This document shows positions 50,838 through 59,157 of a DNA stretch of 64,000 nucleotides, one piece after another. The DNA is taken from assembly GCF_009765355.1 (NCBI RefSeq), contig NZ_VTHK01000027.1, positions 1 to 64,000 of the forward strand, written 5' to 3'. The notes under the pieces were generated by a model. That model did not search any database. It saw only the letters and a list, made by a program, of their open reading frames with translations, and was not told the origin of the DNA. Numbering within the stretch: the first letter of the stretch is position 1; each line of letters begins with the position of its first letter. The position numbers were made by a program, and so were the translations under genes. The stretch is from Amycolatopsis anabasis (GTDB lineage: Bacteria; Actinomycetota; Actinomycetes; Mycobacteriales; Pseudonocardiaceae).

Positions 50838-51161
50838 GTGGAGATCAGTCAGCTACTCAAGGGTGTGCTCGATCTCGCGGTGCTGGCGGTGCTCCGGAAC
50901 GAGGACGGGTACGGCTACGACGTGCTGCGCAGGCTGCGGCTCGCGGGGCTGGAGGAGGTCGGCGACGCCTCCGTGTACGGCACGCTGCGGCGGCTGTACA
51001 AGGCCGGATTGCTGACCTCGTACGTCGTGCCGAGCGAAGAAGGACCGCATCGCAAGTACTACAGCATCAACGAGCCCGGCCGTCAGCGTCTCGAAGAGTC
51101 GGTGAAGACCTGGCACACCTTCGCGACGACGATGGACAGCCTGTTGGGAGAAGCAGTATGA
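50838..51161 (+). CDS. PadR family transcriptional regulator
   Basis: A 107-residue winged-helix repressor. LLKGVLDLAVLAVLRNEDGYGYDVLRRL opens the domain, with SVYGTLRRLYKAGLLTS as the recognition region and HRKYYSINEPGRQRL as the wing; the short C-terminal helix dimerises. GTG start after GGAGGA. Its stop overlaps the next ATG (ATGA), coupling it to a membrane protein that such small PadRs commonly regulate. Confidence 0.92.
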   Translation: MEISQLLKGVLDLAVLAVLRNEDGYGYDVLRRLRLAGLEEVGDASVYGTLRRLYKAGLLTSYVVPSEEGPHRKYYSINEPGRQRLEESVKTWHTFATTMDSLLGEAV

Positions 51162-52387
51162 CCACGCAGACTCCGGCCGCGGTGCGCGACTACCTGGCCC
51201 GGGTCCGGACCGCCCTGGCCGATCTGCCCTCCGCCGAGGTGGAGGAGATCCTGGAGGACGTTCGGCCACACCTGGTCGAGATCGGCGAGGAGCTCGGGGA
51301 CGGCGCCCGCGTCGAGGCGCTCATCGAACGGCTCGGCTCACCGGAGAGCTACGCCGCCGAACTGCGCGCCGCCGGTGACTACCCGGCGCCTTCGGCCGCG
51401 ACGGCGGCGGTCAAACCGCCGCGCGAGCGGCACTGGCTGGCGAGACTCGCGTTCTGGGCCCTGGTGGGCGGTGTGGTCGCCACCGGTTTCATCGGCTTCG
51501 CGATCACCATCCGGCTGCGTGACGACGGCCTGATCGGCTTCCTGCTGGTGGCTCCGGTGCTCCTGGCGAGTGCGCTGTACGTCGTGAAACGCGGCCTCGC
51601 CCCGGTGGGCAAGCTGCCCGAGGTTCGGTGGCTCGACACGCAGTTCACCAAGGGGCGCCAGGGAATCTCGGCCAAGACGATCGCCTACGCGCGCTCCCTG
51701 CAGCCCGCGTGGTGGCTGGTCTGCGCCGGAATCCTGGTGGTCGTCGGCGCGCTGCTCACCCGGCGCAACTCGGCCGGCGCCATCGCGCTGCTCGGTCTGG
51801 TGGCGCTCGCGGCGCTGGCCGTGTGGGCGGGCCCGAAGTTCAAGAGCGACCGGCGGTGGCTCTGGTTCGGCCTGCCGGTTTCGGCGCTGGCCGCGGGCAG
51901 CGTGTTCGGCCTGGTCGGCTACCTCGTCGACACCGGCCACTACTACGGCGGTTATTCCGGCTCCTACCAGTACCTGAACCAGACCGCCGACGGCACACCG
52001 GCGCTCTCCTACGGCACCGACACCCTGGAGAACGTCTACGCGTTCGACGCGCAGGGCAATCCGCTCACCGATGTGTACCTCTACGACGAAACCGGGCGGC
52101 CGCTCAACGTCACCCGGTACGCCTGCGAGCCCGGCACCGGCGGGAAGACGAAACTCGGTCAGGACAACCGGTTCCCGCGGCCGAAGATCGAGCAGGGCAC
52201 CTACGACGACCAGGGCCGCTACAACGGGTACAACGGATACCGGCCGCTGTGCCGGGAGATCCAGGGGGTGCCCTTCGCCGCGGCCATCCCGAAGCCTCCG
52301 GTCACCTCGACGCCGCCGGTCACTTCCACGCCCCCGGCGAGCACCCCGCCCGCACCGCCGACCAGCGCCCCGAAGCCGACGGGCTGA
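51158..52387 (+). CDS. HAAS-domain (DUF1700-like) membrane protein
   Basis: A 409-residue membrane protein. Residues 5-70 form the small helical HAAS domain seen next to PadR genes (VRDYLARVRTALADLPSAEVEEILEDVRPHLVEI), followed by five to six helices in 95-270, an extracytoplasmic Tyr/Gly-rich part (TGHYYGGYSGSYQYLN) and a Pro/Thr-rich tail (TSTPPASTPPAPP). PadR-HAAS pairs usually respond to envelope or antibiotic stress; the precise function is unknown. Confidence 0.82.
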   Translation: MTTQTPAAVRDYLARVRTALADLPSAEVEEILEDVRPHLVEIGEELGDGARVEALIERLGSPESYAAELRAAGDYPAPSAATAAVKPPRERHWLARLAFWALVGGVVATGFIGFAITIRLRDDGLIGFLLVAPVLLASALYVVKRGLAPVGKLPEVRWLDTQFTKGRQGISAKTIAYARSLQPAWWLVCAGILVVVGALLTRRNSAGAIALLGLVALAALAVWAGPKFKSDRRWLWFGLPVSALAAGSVFGLVGYLVDTGHYYGGYSGSYQYLNQTADGTPALSYGTDTLENVYAFDAQGNPLTDVYLYDETGRPLNVTRYACEPGTGGKTKLGQDNRFPRPKIEQGTYDDQGRYNGYNGYRPLCREIQGVPFAAAIPKPPVTSTPPVTSTPPASTPPAPPTSAPKPTG

Positions 52388-52404
52388 GGAGCGCCACCCG
52401 AGAG

Positions 52405-52442
52405 GCAGGGGGCGGGCGATCGGGGGCCCGCCCCCTGCTTTT
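52405..52442. terminator. Intrinsic terminator, bidirectional
   Basis: GCAGGGGGCGGGC (52405-52417) pairs with GCCCGCCCCCTGC (52426-52438), followed by TTTT. It separates two convergent genes. Confidence 0.88.
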
Positions 52443-52447
52443 CCTGG

Positions 52448-52969
52448 TCAGCTCATCGCGTGCGTCTTCATGGCGAACTTCGCCAGCAGGTCACGCCCCC
52501 GCTCCGCGTTGCGCGGCTGCGAAAGCACGTCGTACCGCCGGGCGACGAGCTGGCTGTGCGAGACGAAATCGCGGCGCCCCTTGGTGGCGCCGTAACTGAT
52601 CGCGGCGAACACCAGGCTGAATCCGACCCCGGCGACCAGGCCGATCAGGATCGGCAGCAGCCCGGCGCCGGGCGTGAACATGCTCAGCAGCAGGCCCACG
52701 AACAACCCGAACCAGGCGCCGGACATCCCCGCGTTGGTCAGGACCCGGCCCCAGCTGAGCTTTCCGGCCACGCGCTCCACGAGCATCGGCTCCACGCCGA
52801 CGATCGTGACGTCGGCCACCGGGAAATCGCTGTCGGCGAGGTGGTCGACGGCCCGCTGGGCTTCCTCGTACGAGTCGTAGGAACCGATCGGCCAGCCGCT
52901 CGGCATGGTCGGAAGCTGCGGAATCGCGGGTGTCCGGGTGAACGCGGTCTGTGTGAATGCTTGGGTCAT
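52448..52969 (-). CDS. General stress protein (YflT-like)
   Basis: A 173-residue protein with an N-terminal YflT/GSP17M domain (WPIGSYDSYEEAQRAVDHLADSDFPVADVTIVG, 26-58) and two Gly-rich helices (AGMSGAWFGLFVGLLLSMF, LLPILIGLVAGVGFSLVFAAISYG). Relatives are stress-induced in Bacillus. ATG with GAGGAG upstream. Function beyond stress association unknown. Confidence 0.85.
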   Translation of the reverse strand: MTQAFTQTAFTRTPAIPQLPTMPSGWPIGSYDSYEEAQRAVDHLADSDFPVADVTIVGVEPMLVERVAGKLSWGRVLTNAGMSGAWFGLFVGLLLSMFTPGAGLLPILIGLVAGVGFSLVFAAISYGATKGRRDFVSHSQLVARRYDVLSQPRNAERGRDLLAKFAMKTHAMS

Positions 52970-53046
52970 GGCTCCTCACCTCTCCTACCCGTGCAACGTG
53001 TGTGTTCGGCGAGAAATGCCGGGTGTGCGCGATTCACAGGGAACTA

Positions 53047-54312
53047 TCAGCTAGCGAGCATTTCGGGCATGCCCGCGGGGGAGCCGCCAGGCAGCCAGCG
53101 GCCGAAGTGGCGCGGCGAGAAGAGTTCGTCCAGCACCATGAACGCGGCGCCGACGAGCCCGCCCTCGTCGCCCAGGCGGGCCCGGTCGACGCGCAGTTCC
53201 CGGGTGGACAGCGGGAGGGAGCGCCGGTAGATCGTTTCCCGGATGGTCGCGAGGAACAGGTCCCCGGCCCCGGCGACCTTGCCGCCGAGCAGGATCGTCG
53301 ACGGGTTGTAGAAGTTGACCACCGTGGCGAGCATCGCGCCGATGTGGCGGGCGGCCTGGACGAGGAGCCGCACCGCTTGGTGGTCCCCGGCGCGGGCCGC
53401 CGCGGTGATGTCGGCGGCGGTGACCCGGCCGCGCTCGGCGAGGACCGCGGCCAGCGCCGGGCTGACCCCTTCGCGCGCGAGCCGTTCGCCGTCGCGGGCG
53501 AGCGCGGCGCCCCCGGCGACCGCCTCCAGGCAACCGGTTTTGCCGCAGCGGCACACGATCGTGCTGTCGTCGGTGACCGCGGCGTGCCCGATGTCCCCGG
53601 CGCAGCCCTGCGCGCCGCGGTGCAGGTGGCCGGAATGGCTGAGCCCGGCGCCGATTCCGGTGCCGATCTTGAGGTAGAGCAGGTCGCCGGTGGGCGGCAG
53701 GTGCCGGGCGCGCAGTTCGCCGAGGCAGAGCAGGTTGACCTCGTTGTCGACCCAGACCGGGGCGCGGTAGCGGGTGGCGAACGCGTCGCGGACCGGGTAG
53801 TCGTTCCAGCCGGGCATGATCGGCGGTTCCACCGGCCGGCCGGTGGCGAATTCGACCGGTCCGGGCAGGCCGAGGCCGACACCCCAGACCTCGGCGGGAC
53901 GGGCCAGTTCGCCGAGCAGCGCGTCGAGGGTCGCCCCGACTTCGGCGAGGACGGTTTCCGGGCCCTGGGCGATGTCGCAGTCGCGGTGGCGCGAGGTGAG
54001 CACGGCGCCCATGAGGTCGGTGATCCCGGCGGTGAAGCTGGTGGCGCCGAGTTCGGCGGTGAGGATGACCCCCGCGTCCCGGCGGAAGCGCAGGGCCCGG
54101 GCTTGGCGGCCGCCGGTGGACGGGTTGAGGTCGCCTTCTTCGAGGAGTCCGGCGTCGAGCAGGGCGGTGAGGCGCTGGGTGAGCGCGGTGCGCCCGAGGC
54201 CGGTCCGGGTGCTCAGAGCGGGCCGGGAGTCGGCTTCGCCGGTGCGTACCAGGTCGAGGAGCCGGGTGTAGCTCTCGAGCAACTCGGAACTGGGTGAGTG
54301 GTCGACGGCCAC
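53047..54312 (-). CDS. ROK family transcriptional regulator
   Basis: A 421-residue ROK repressor. An N-terminal winged helix (about 20-75; LSTRTGLGRTALTQRLTALLDAGLLEE) precedes the sugar-kinase-fold domain with the phosphate loop (LTAELGATSFTAGITD), LGLPGPVEFATG, DNEVNLLCLGE and the zinc motif CRCGKTGCLEAVAGG. GTG 54312 is chosen because GGAGG lies 6 nt upstream; the frame continues back to 54423 without a ribosome site. It is divergent from the GntR/ABC unit; no sugar genes adjoin, so the effector is unknown. Confidence 0.9.
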   Translation of the reverse strand: MAVDHSPSSELLESYTRLLDLVRTGEADSRPALSTRTGLGRTALTQRLTALLDAGLLEEGDLNPSTGGRQARALRFRRDAGVILTAELGATSFTAGITDLMGAVLTSRHRDCDIAQGPETVLAEVGATLDALLGELARPAEVWGVGLGLPGPVEFATGRPVEPPIMPGWNDYPVRDAFATRYRAPVWVDNEVNLLCLGELRARHLPPTGDLLYLKIGTGIGAGLSHSGHLHRGAQGCAGDIGHAAVTDDSTIVCRCGKTGCLEAVAGGAALARDGERLAREGVSPALAAVLAERGRVTAADITAAARAGDHQAVRLLVQAARHIGAMLATVVNFYNPSTILLGGKVAGAGDLFLATIRETIYRRSLPLSTRELRVDRARLGDEGGLVGAAFMVLDELFSPRHFGRWLPGGSPAGMPEMLAS

Positions 54313-54397
54313 GAGGTCCCTCCGCTTATGCGCTGTGTGTCCGATCATATACGCGTCGCGGCATCTCTTCTGTTCACTGCGTGCATTAGAGGAGGTG

Positions 54398-54426
54398 TTG
54401 ACAAGATCGAATACGGCCACCACTAT
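54398..54426 (+). promoter_or_regulatory. Candidate housekeeping promoter of the GntR/ABC unit
   Basis: TTGACA (54398-54403) and CACTAT (54421-54426) with a 17-bp spacer, about 30 bp before the GntR start. A following CACTA-TTT-CACTA direct repeat could be the GntR operator. Confidence 0.5.
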
Positions 54427-54454
54427 TTCACTACTTCATTAGGGAAAGGGTGTT

Positions 54455-54850
54455 GTGGTGATCGACTTTCACCTCGACCGGGGGTCGGGGGTGGCGACGT
54501 ACCTGCAGTTGGTGCACCAGGTGAAGCACGCGCTGCGGCTGGGGCTGCTGGCGCCGGGGGATCGGCTGCCGACCGCGAAGGAGGTCGTGGGCAAGCTGGC
54601 GATCAATCCGAACACGGTGCTCAAGGCCTATCGCGAACTGGAGCGCGAAGGGCTCGTGGCGGGCAAACCCGGGCTGGGCACCTTCGTGCAGCGCTCGCTC
54701 GGGGGCGCCTCCTTCGCCGACCGCACGCGGCTGCGCGGGGAACTGGGCGACTGGCTGACGGCTTGCCGGGCGGCGGGCCTGGACGCCGAGGACGTCCGGG
54801 CGCTGTTCTCGTCCGCCCTGCTCGACGCGTTCCGGGAGGAGACCGCATGA
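54455..54850 (+). CDS. GntR family regulator, YtrA type
   Basis: A 131-residue GntR regulator: winged helix at 10-75 (YLQLVHQVKHALRLGLLAPGDRLPTAKEVVGKLAINPNTVLKAYRELEREGLV) and only a short dimerisation tail, the YtrA subfamily. These repress adjacent ABC exporters and are induced by envelope-active antibiotics. Its stop overlaps the ATPase start (ATGA). Starts at one of two adjacent GTGs (54455/54458). Confidence 0.92.
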   Translation: MVIDFHLDRGSGVATYLQLVHQVKHALRLGLLAPGDRLPTAKEVVGKLAINPNTVLKAYRELEREGLVAGKPGLGTFVQRSLGGASFADRTRLRGELGDWLTACRAAGLDAEDVRALFSSALLDAFREETA

Positions 54851-55749
54851 CTGATCCGATCCTGGAGGCGACCGGGCTGGGGCTGCGCTACCGGCGGAAC
54901 TGGGCGCTGCGAGACTGCTCGCTGGCGGTGCCGCGCGGCCGGGTGGTCGCGCTGGTCGGGCCGAACGGCGCGGGGAAGACGACCCTGCTGCACCTGGTCG
55001 TCGGGCTGCTGGCCCCGACGCGGGGCAGCGTGCGGGTGCTCGGCGAACCGGGCCGGGACGCGCTCGAGCGGGTGGCGTTCATGGCGCAGGACAAACCGCT
55101 CTACGACCGGTTCACCGTCGAGGACATGCTCACCCTGGGGCGGCGGATGAACCCGCGCTGGGACGGTGCGGCGGCCCGGCGGCGGCTCGACGCGCTGGGA
55201 ATTCCGCTCAACCGCAAGGTGAACAAGCTGTCCACCGGGCAGCAGGCGCAGGTCGCGCTGACCTGCGCGGTGGCCAAACGCCCCGAACTGCTGGTCCTCG
55301 ACGAACCGCTGGCGAACCTCGACCCGCTCGCCCGGCACGACGTGATGCGCGGGCTGATGGAAGCCGTGGCCGAAACCGAGCTGACCGTGCTGCTCTCCTC
55401 CCACGTGGTCGCCGACCTGGAGAACACCTGCGACTGGCTGATCGTGCTCAGCGGTGGCCGGGTCCAGGTCAGCGGGGACATCGACGAACTGCTCGCCGCG
55501 CACCGCCTGCTGACCGGTCCGGCGGCCGAGGCCGACGCGGTGGCCGCCCGCACCACGGTGATCGACGACCGGCGAACCGGGCGCCAGGCCACCCTGCTCC
55601 TCCGCACCGGCGAATCCGCACCCCTGCTGCTGAGTCCACAGTGGACCGAGTGTCCGGTGGGCCTGGAGGAACTCGTGCTCGGCTACCTCCGCCGCCCGGA
55701 CGCCGCCACCCTGCCCCGCCCGGCCCTCGCGACCCCCGCCCGAACGTAG
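54847..55749 (+). CDS. ABC transporter ATP-binding protein
   Basis: A 300-residue ABC ATPase of the YtrB/CcmA-like export group. Walker A GPNGAGKTT near 38, Q-loop MAQDKPLYD, signature LSTGQQAQ (instead of LSGGQ), Walker B LLVLDEPLANLD, switch His in SSHVVADLE. A C-terminal region follows the nucleotide domain. Coupled to the GntR gene upstream; the cognate permease lies beyond a repeat array. Confidence 0.93.
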   Translation: MTDPILEATGLGLRYRRNWALRDCSLAVPRGRVVALVGPNGAGKTTLLHLVVGLLAPTRGSVRVLGEPGRDALERVAFMAQDKPLYDRFTVEDMLTLGRRMNPRWDGAAARRRLDALGIPLNRKVNKLSTGQQAQVALTCAVAKRPELLVLDEPLANLDPLARHDVMRGLMEAVAETELTVLLSSHVVADLENTCDWLIVLSGGRVQVSGDIDELLAAHRLLTGPAAEADAVAARTTVIDDRRTGRQATLLLRTGESAPLLLSPQWTECPVGLEELVLGYLRRPDAATLPRPALATPART

Positions 55750-55905
55750 AACTCGCCTACCCGAACGTGCAACTCGCGTACGTGAACGTGTAACTCGCTT
55801 GCCTGAACGTGCAACTCGCGCGCGCGGGCGGCGCCCGGCGAGTTTCACACTCGGGCACGCGAACTACACATTCGGGCACGCGAGTCGCACGTTCGCGACC
55901 ACTGA
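55745..55905. repeat. 21-bp-unit arrays, reversed arrangement
   Basis: Four units in minus orientation (about 55741-55822, core CGAACGTGCAACTCGC) are followed by three in plus orientation (55842-55896, core GCGAGTTTCACACTCGGGC). This is the opposite order to the other copies. It separates the ATPase gene from its permease gene, leaving 168 bp between them. Confidence 0.85.
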
Positions 55906-55917
55906 GGAGAACGAAAC

Positions 55918-56847
55918 TTGTTGTGGCTTACCTGGCGGCAGCACCGGACGCAGGTGCTGGTGACCGCCGCGTTCCTGCTCGGCCTCGGGGTGGTGCTGCT
56001 GGTGCACGGACTGTCCGCGGTCAGCGCCGCCGGCGGGGAAGAGCACGCGCGGTGCTCGGAGGCGGCGGGATGTATGCAGGTCGACGCCGTGCTGACCGAA
56101 CGGTACGACCAGCTCTACCAGTTCCTCCGGCCGGTTCCGTTGCTGCCCGCGTTCGTCGGGGTCTTCTGGGGCGCGCCGATCCTGGCCCGGGAGTTCGAGC
56201 ACGGCACGCACAAGCTCGCCTGGACCCAGTCGGTGCCGCGGTGGCGCTGGGTGGCGGTCAAACTCGGCGTGCTCGGCACCCTGGTGGCGCTCGGCGGGCT
56301 GGTGACCGGCCTGATGATCCGGGCCTGGCAGGGGGTCTTCGGGGCGGCCGCGAAGGCATTCGGCGACCGGGCGATGTTCACCGTGGTGGGCGTGGCGCCG
56401 GTCGCGTGGTGGCTGTTCATGTTCGTGCTCGGCGTCGCGGCCGGTGCGCTGGTCCGGCGGCTGCTGCCCGCCATCGCCGTCACGTTCGCGATGTTCGTGG
56501 TGGTCTACGGCGGGCTCTACATCCTGCGGGCGGATTACGCCGAACCCGAACACCACGTTGCGTCCACATCGGACAACTCCGGCCTCGGTGACGCCATGTT
56601 GCTGGAGGCCGGGATCCAGGCGCCGGACGGGACCCGGCTGGGGTTGTCCGCGGCCGGTCAGGTGTGCCCGGGTCCCCCGGCCGCTCGGGTGCTGTGCCTG
56701 CGCGCGGGCGGATACCGGAACTTCGTCGACTACCAGCCGGCGGACCGGTTCTGGCGGTTCCAGTGGACCGAGGCGGGAATCCTCGGCGCGGGGACGCTCC
56801 TGTTCGGCGCGCTCGCGGTGTACGGCACCGTCCGCCGCCGCGTCTAG
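55918..56847 (+). CDS. ABC transporter permease
   Basis: A 309-residue permease with about six helices, in the ABC-2 style. It begins LWLTWRQHRTQVLVTAAFLLGLG, has the conserved APILAREFEHGTHKLAWTQSVPRWRW cytoplasmic loop, and a Cys-containing extracytoplasmic segment. TTG start with AGGAGA upstream. Partner of the preceding ATPase. Confidence 0.88.
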   Translation: MLWLTWRQHRTQVLVTAAFLLGLGVVLLVHGLSAVSAAGGEEHARCSEAAGCMQVDAVLTERYDQLYQFLRPVPLLPAFVGVFWGAPILAREFEHGTHKLAWTQSVPRWRWVAVKLGVLGTLVALGGLVTGLMIRAWQGVFGAAAKAFGDRAMFTVVGVAPVAWWLFMFVLGVAAGALVRRLLPAIAVTFAMFVVVYGGLYILRADYAEPEHHVASTSDNSGLGDAMLLEAGIQAPDGTRLGLSAAGQVCPGPPAARVLCLRAGGYRNFVDYQPADRFWRFQWTEAGILGAGTLLFGALAVYGTVRRRV

Positions 56848-56862
56848 CGCGACGGCGGACGG
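56828..56862. terminator. Bidirectional hairpin at convergent stops
   Basis: CCGTCCGCCG (56828-56837) pairs with CGGCGGACGG (56853-56862), with CGCG/CGCG inside. It overlaps the permease stop and ends 10 bp before the asnB stop. Confidence 0.75.
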
Positions 56863-56871
56863 TCCCGCGGT

Positions 56872-58710
56872 TCAGCTCAGCCGCAGTTCCGGCCGGTAGA
56901 GGTCGAACCAGTGGTACAGGTCCAGCACGCGGTCGATGCCGTTGCGGGTCGAGCCGGGCATGGTCGCCGGGTCCAGTTCCACCGCGGCCTGCGTCCACGC
57001 GCGGTCCACGATGTCGAACACCGGGTTGTCCTTCTCGGCGAGGACCTCCTTCGCCTGCTGCTGCAGGGCCGCCGCGTACCCGGGGTCCTGTGTGGACGGA
57101 TACGGGCTCTTCACCCGGTCGACCACGGTCTGCGGCAGCACGTGCTTGGTCGCGTGCCGCAGCAGGCTCTTCTCCCGGCCGTCGAAGGTCTTCAGCGCCC
57201 ACGGGGTGTTGTAGACGTACTCGACCAGCCGGTGGTCGCAGAACGGCACCCGGACCTCCAGGCCCACGGCCATCGACGCGCGGTCCTTGCGGTCCAGCAG
57301 GATCCGCACGAACCGGGTCAGGTGGAGGTTGCAGATCGTGCGCATCCGCCGCTCGAGTTCGCTCGCCCCGTCCAGCTGCTCGACCTTGGCGACCGAGGTC
57401 GCGTACTGGTCGGCGGTGTAGCCCGGCACGTCGAGCAGTTCGGCCACGTCGGCGCGCAGCACCCCGGTCCGGTCGCTGTGCGCGCTCTGGAACGCCAGCC
57501 ACGGGAACGTCTTCGCCTCGCGCGCGGCCTCGTCGTGGAACCAGCGGTACCCGCCGAACACCTCGTCCGCGGACTCACCGGACAGCGCGACCGTCGACTC
57601 CCGGCGGATCGCCTTGAACAGCAGGTACAGCGAGGTGTCCATATCGCCGAGGCCCCCCGGGATGTCCCGGGCGGTGAGCATGGCCCGGCGCACCGCGGGA
57701 TCGGTCAGGTCCGCCGGGTTGAGCATCACGTCCTGGTGCGCGGAGTTCACCAGCTTGGCGACATCGCGCACGAACGGCGAGTCCGGGGTGTCGCGCACCT
57801 CGTCCGGCTGGAAGTGCTCCTCCTGGCCGAAGAAGTCGACCGAGAACGTGCGCAGCTGCTCGCCCTGCTCGGCGAGGCGGGCGGCGGCGAGGCCGGTGAC
57901 CGCGCTGGAGTCGAGGCCGCCGGAGAGCAGCACGCAGCGGGGCACGTCGGCGACGAGCTGGCGGTGCACGATGTCGGTCATCAGCTCGCGGACCTTGGCG
58001 ACCGTGGTGTCCTGGTCGTCGGTGTGCTCGGTCGCCTTCAGGGTCCAGTAGGTGTGGGTGTGGATGCCGTCGGCGTCCACCCGGACGATGGTCCCCGGCT
58101 CGACCTCGTACATGCCCTGCCACAGCGACCAGCCCGGCGTCTTGGTGAACGCCGCCAGCTCGCGCAGGCCGTCCGCGTCGACGACCCGCTTCGCCAGCGG
58201 GTTCGCCAGGATCGCCTTCGGCTCGGAGCCGAAGAGCACGCCGTCGCGGGTCGGGTAGTAGTAGAACGGCTTGATCCCCATCCGGTCCCGGATCATGACC
58301 AGCTTCTGGTCGCGCTCGTCCCAGATCGCGAAAGCGTACATCCCGTTGAGGTGGTCCGCGACGCTCTCGCCCCACTCCAGGTACCCGTGCAGCACCACCT
58401 CGGTGTCACTGTCAGTGACGAACTTGTGTCCCTTCGAGGTCAGTTCCTGCCGCAATTCGGTGAAGTTGTAGGCCTCGCCGCTGTAGACCATGGAGACCGC
58501 GCCGCTCGGCGTCGCGACCTCCATCGGCTGCTTGCCGCCGGGGAGGTCGATGATCGCGAGCCGCCGGTGTCCGAGCGCGGCATGCGGGCGCACCCAGGTG
58601 CCCGAGTCGTCCGGTCCCCGGCAGGCCATGGTGGCGGTCATCTCGTCGACGACGTGCTGTTGCTTGGTGAGGTCGGAGTCGTACGACACCCACCCGGCGA
58701 TCCCGCACAT
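56872..58710 (-). CDS. asnB: Asparagine synthase (glutamine-hydrolysing)
   Basis: A 612-residue class B asparagine synthetase: Asp + Gln + ATP to Asn + Glu. ATG 58710 exposes the nucleophilic Cys2 (MCGIAGWVSYDSD). The glutaminase domain (RGPDDSG, GHRRLAIID, YNFTELR) is followed by the synthase domain with PP-loop LLSGGLDSSAVTG near 250, ALSGESADEVFGGYRWF and VRVPFCDHRLVEY. Full length. It stands alone, divergent from kdp. Confidence 0.96.
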   Translation of the reverse strand: MCGIAGWVSYDSDLTKQQHVVDEMTATMACRGPDDSGTWVRPHAALGHRRLAIIDLPGGKQPMEVATPSGAVSMVYSGEAYNFTELRQELTSKGHKFVTDSDTEVVLHGYLEWGESVADHLNGMYAFAIWDERDQKLVMIRDRMGIKPFYYYPTRDGVLFGSEPKAILANPLAKRVVDADGLRELAAFTKTPGWSLWQGMYEVEPGTIVRVDADGIHTHTYWTLKATEHTDDQDTTVAKVRELMTDIVHRQLVADVPRCVLLSGGLDSSAVTGLAAARLAEQGEQLRTFSVDFFGQEEHFQPDEVRDTPDSPFVRDVAKLVNSAHQDVMLNPADLTDPAVRRAMLTARDIPGGLGDMDTSLYLLFKAIRRESTVALSGESADEVFGGYRWFHDEAAREAKTFPWLAFQSAHSDRTGVLRADVAELLDVPGYTADQYATSVAKVEQLDGASELERRMRTICNLHLTRFVRILLDRKDRASMAVGLEVRVPFCDHRLVEYVYNTPWALKTFDGREKSLLRHATKHVLPQTVVDRVKSPYPSTQDPGYAAALQQQAKEVLAEKDNPVFDIVDRAWTQAAVELDPATMPGSTRNGIDRVLDLYHWFDLYRPELRLS

Positions 58711-58842
58711 GAGCACTGCCTTCCGTTTATTTAGCTAGTACAACTATCCGTTACACAGTTTTAATGCATTTTCGGGCTCTTGTCTGCCCAAATTGCACGC
58801 TCCGTCCGGATGGGCTTACGCCCTGTGGGCCGCCTCACCGCG

Positions 58843-58892
58843 CGTCAAGATCGCGTAAACGCCGCGGCCGCGGGCGTCAAGGAGCCGTCAGG
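58843..58892. promoter_or_regulatory. Candidate KdpE-type direct repeats upstream of kdp
   Basis: CGTCAAG at 58843 and 58875 and CGTCAGG at 58886, spaced 32 and 11 bp, i.e. near whole helical turns on one face. They lie 85-135 bp before the first kdp-linked ORF. Binding by the KdpDE response regulator is inferred; the 58711-58975 gap holds no gene. Confidence 0.4.
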
Positions 58893-58975
58893 CGGCTTGG
58901 TTACTCGCCGTTACCAGCGCACGCTTGCGGACGGTCGCGGTCACCACTGGGGTGACCCGTTGTGAAAGGTGCACA

Positions 58976-59059
58976 GTGGCCGACTTGCTTTACGCCGCCC
59001 TGCTGATCGGCGTGTTCGTGATTCTGGCGCTGACCCTGCGCGGGCTGGAGAGGCTGTGA
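58976..59059 (+). CDS. 27-residue membrane peptide preceding kdpF
   Basis: A tiny ORF of 27 codons: MADLLYAALLIGVFVILALT then RGLERL, a single membrane helix with a basic end. GTG start with GAAAGG upstream; its stop TGA lies within 6 nt of the kdpF start. Similar short peptides precede kdpF in other actinomycetes as I recall. A role as an extra small Kdp subunit, like KdpF, is plausible. Confidence 0.7.
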   Translation: MADLLYAALLIGVFVILALTLRGLERL

Positions 59060-59064
59060 ACGGG

Positions 59065-59157
59065 GTGAGCACTGCGGCCAACGTCATCGGGGGTGTGTTG
59101 GCCCTGGGGTTGATCGTCTACTTGTTCATCGCTCTGATCAGGCCGGAGAAATTCTGA
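59065..59157 (+). CDS. kdpF: Potassium-transporting ATPase subunit F
   Basis: A 30-residue single-helix subunit, VSTAANVIGGVLALGLIVYL then FIALIRPEKF, the recognisable KdpF ending. It stabilises the KdpABC complex. GTG 59065 has GGAGAGG upstream; GTG 59056, overlapping the previous stop, is the alternative. Its TGA shares a base with the kdpA ATG. Confidence 0.88.
   Translation: MSTAANVIGGVLALGLIVYLFIALIRPEKF

Noticed and set aside
58711..58975. c-di-AMP (ydaO) riboswitch before kdp
   Set aside because: The region does not show the conserved ydaO core that I can recognise; a covariance-model search would settle it.
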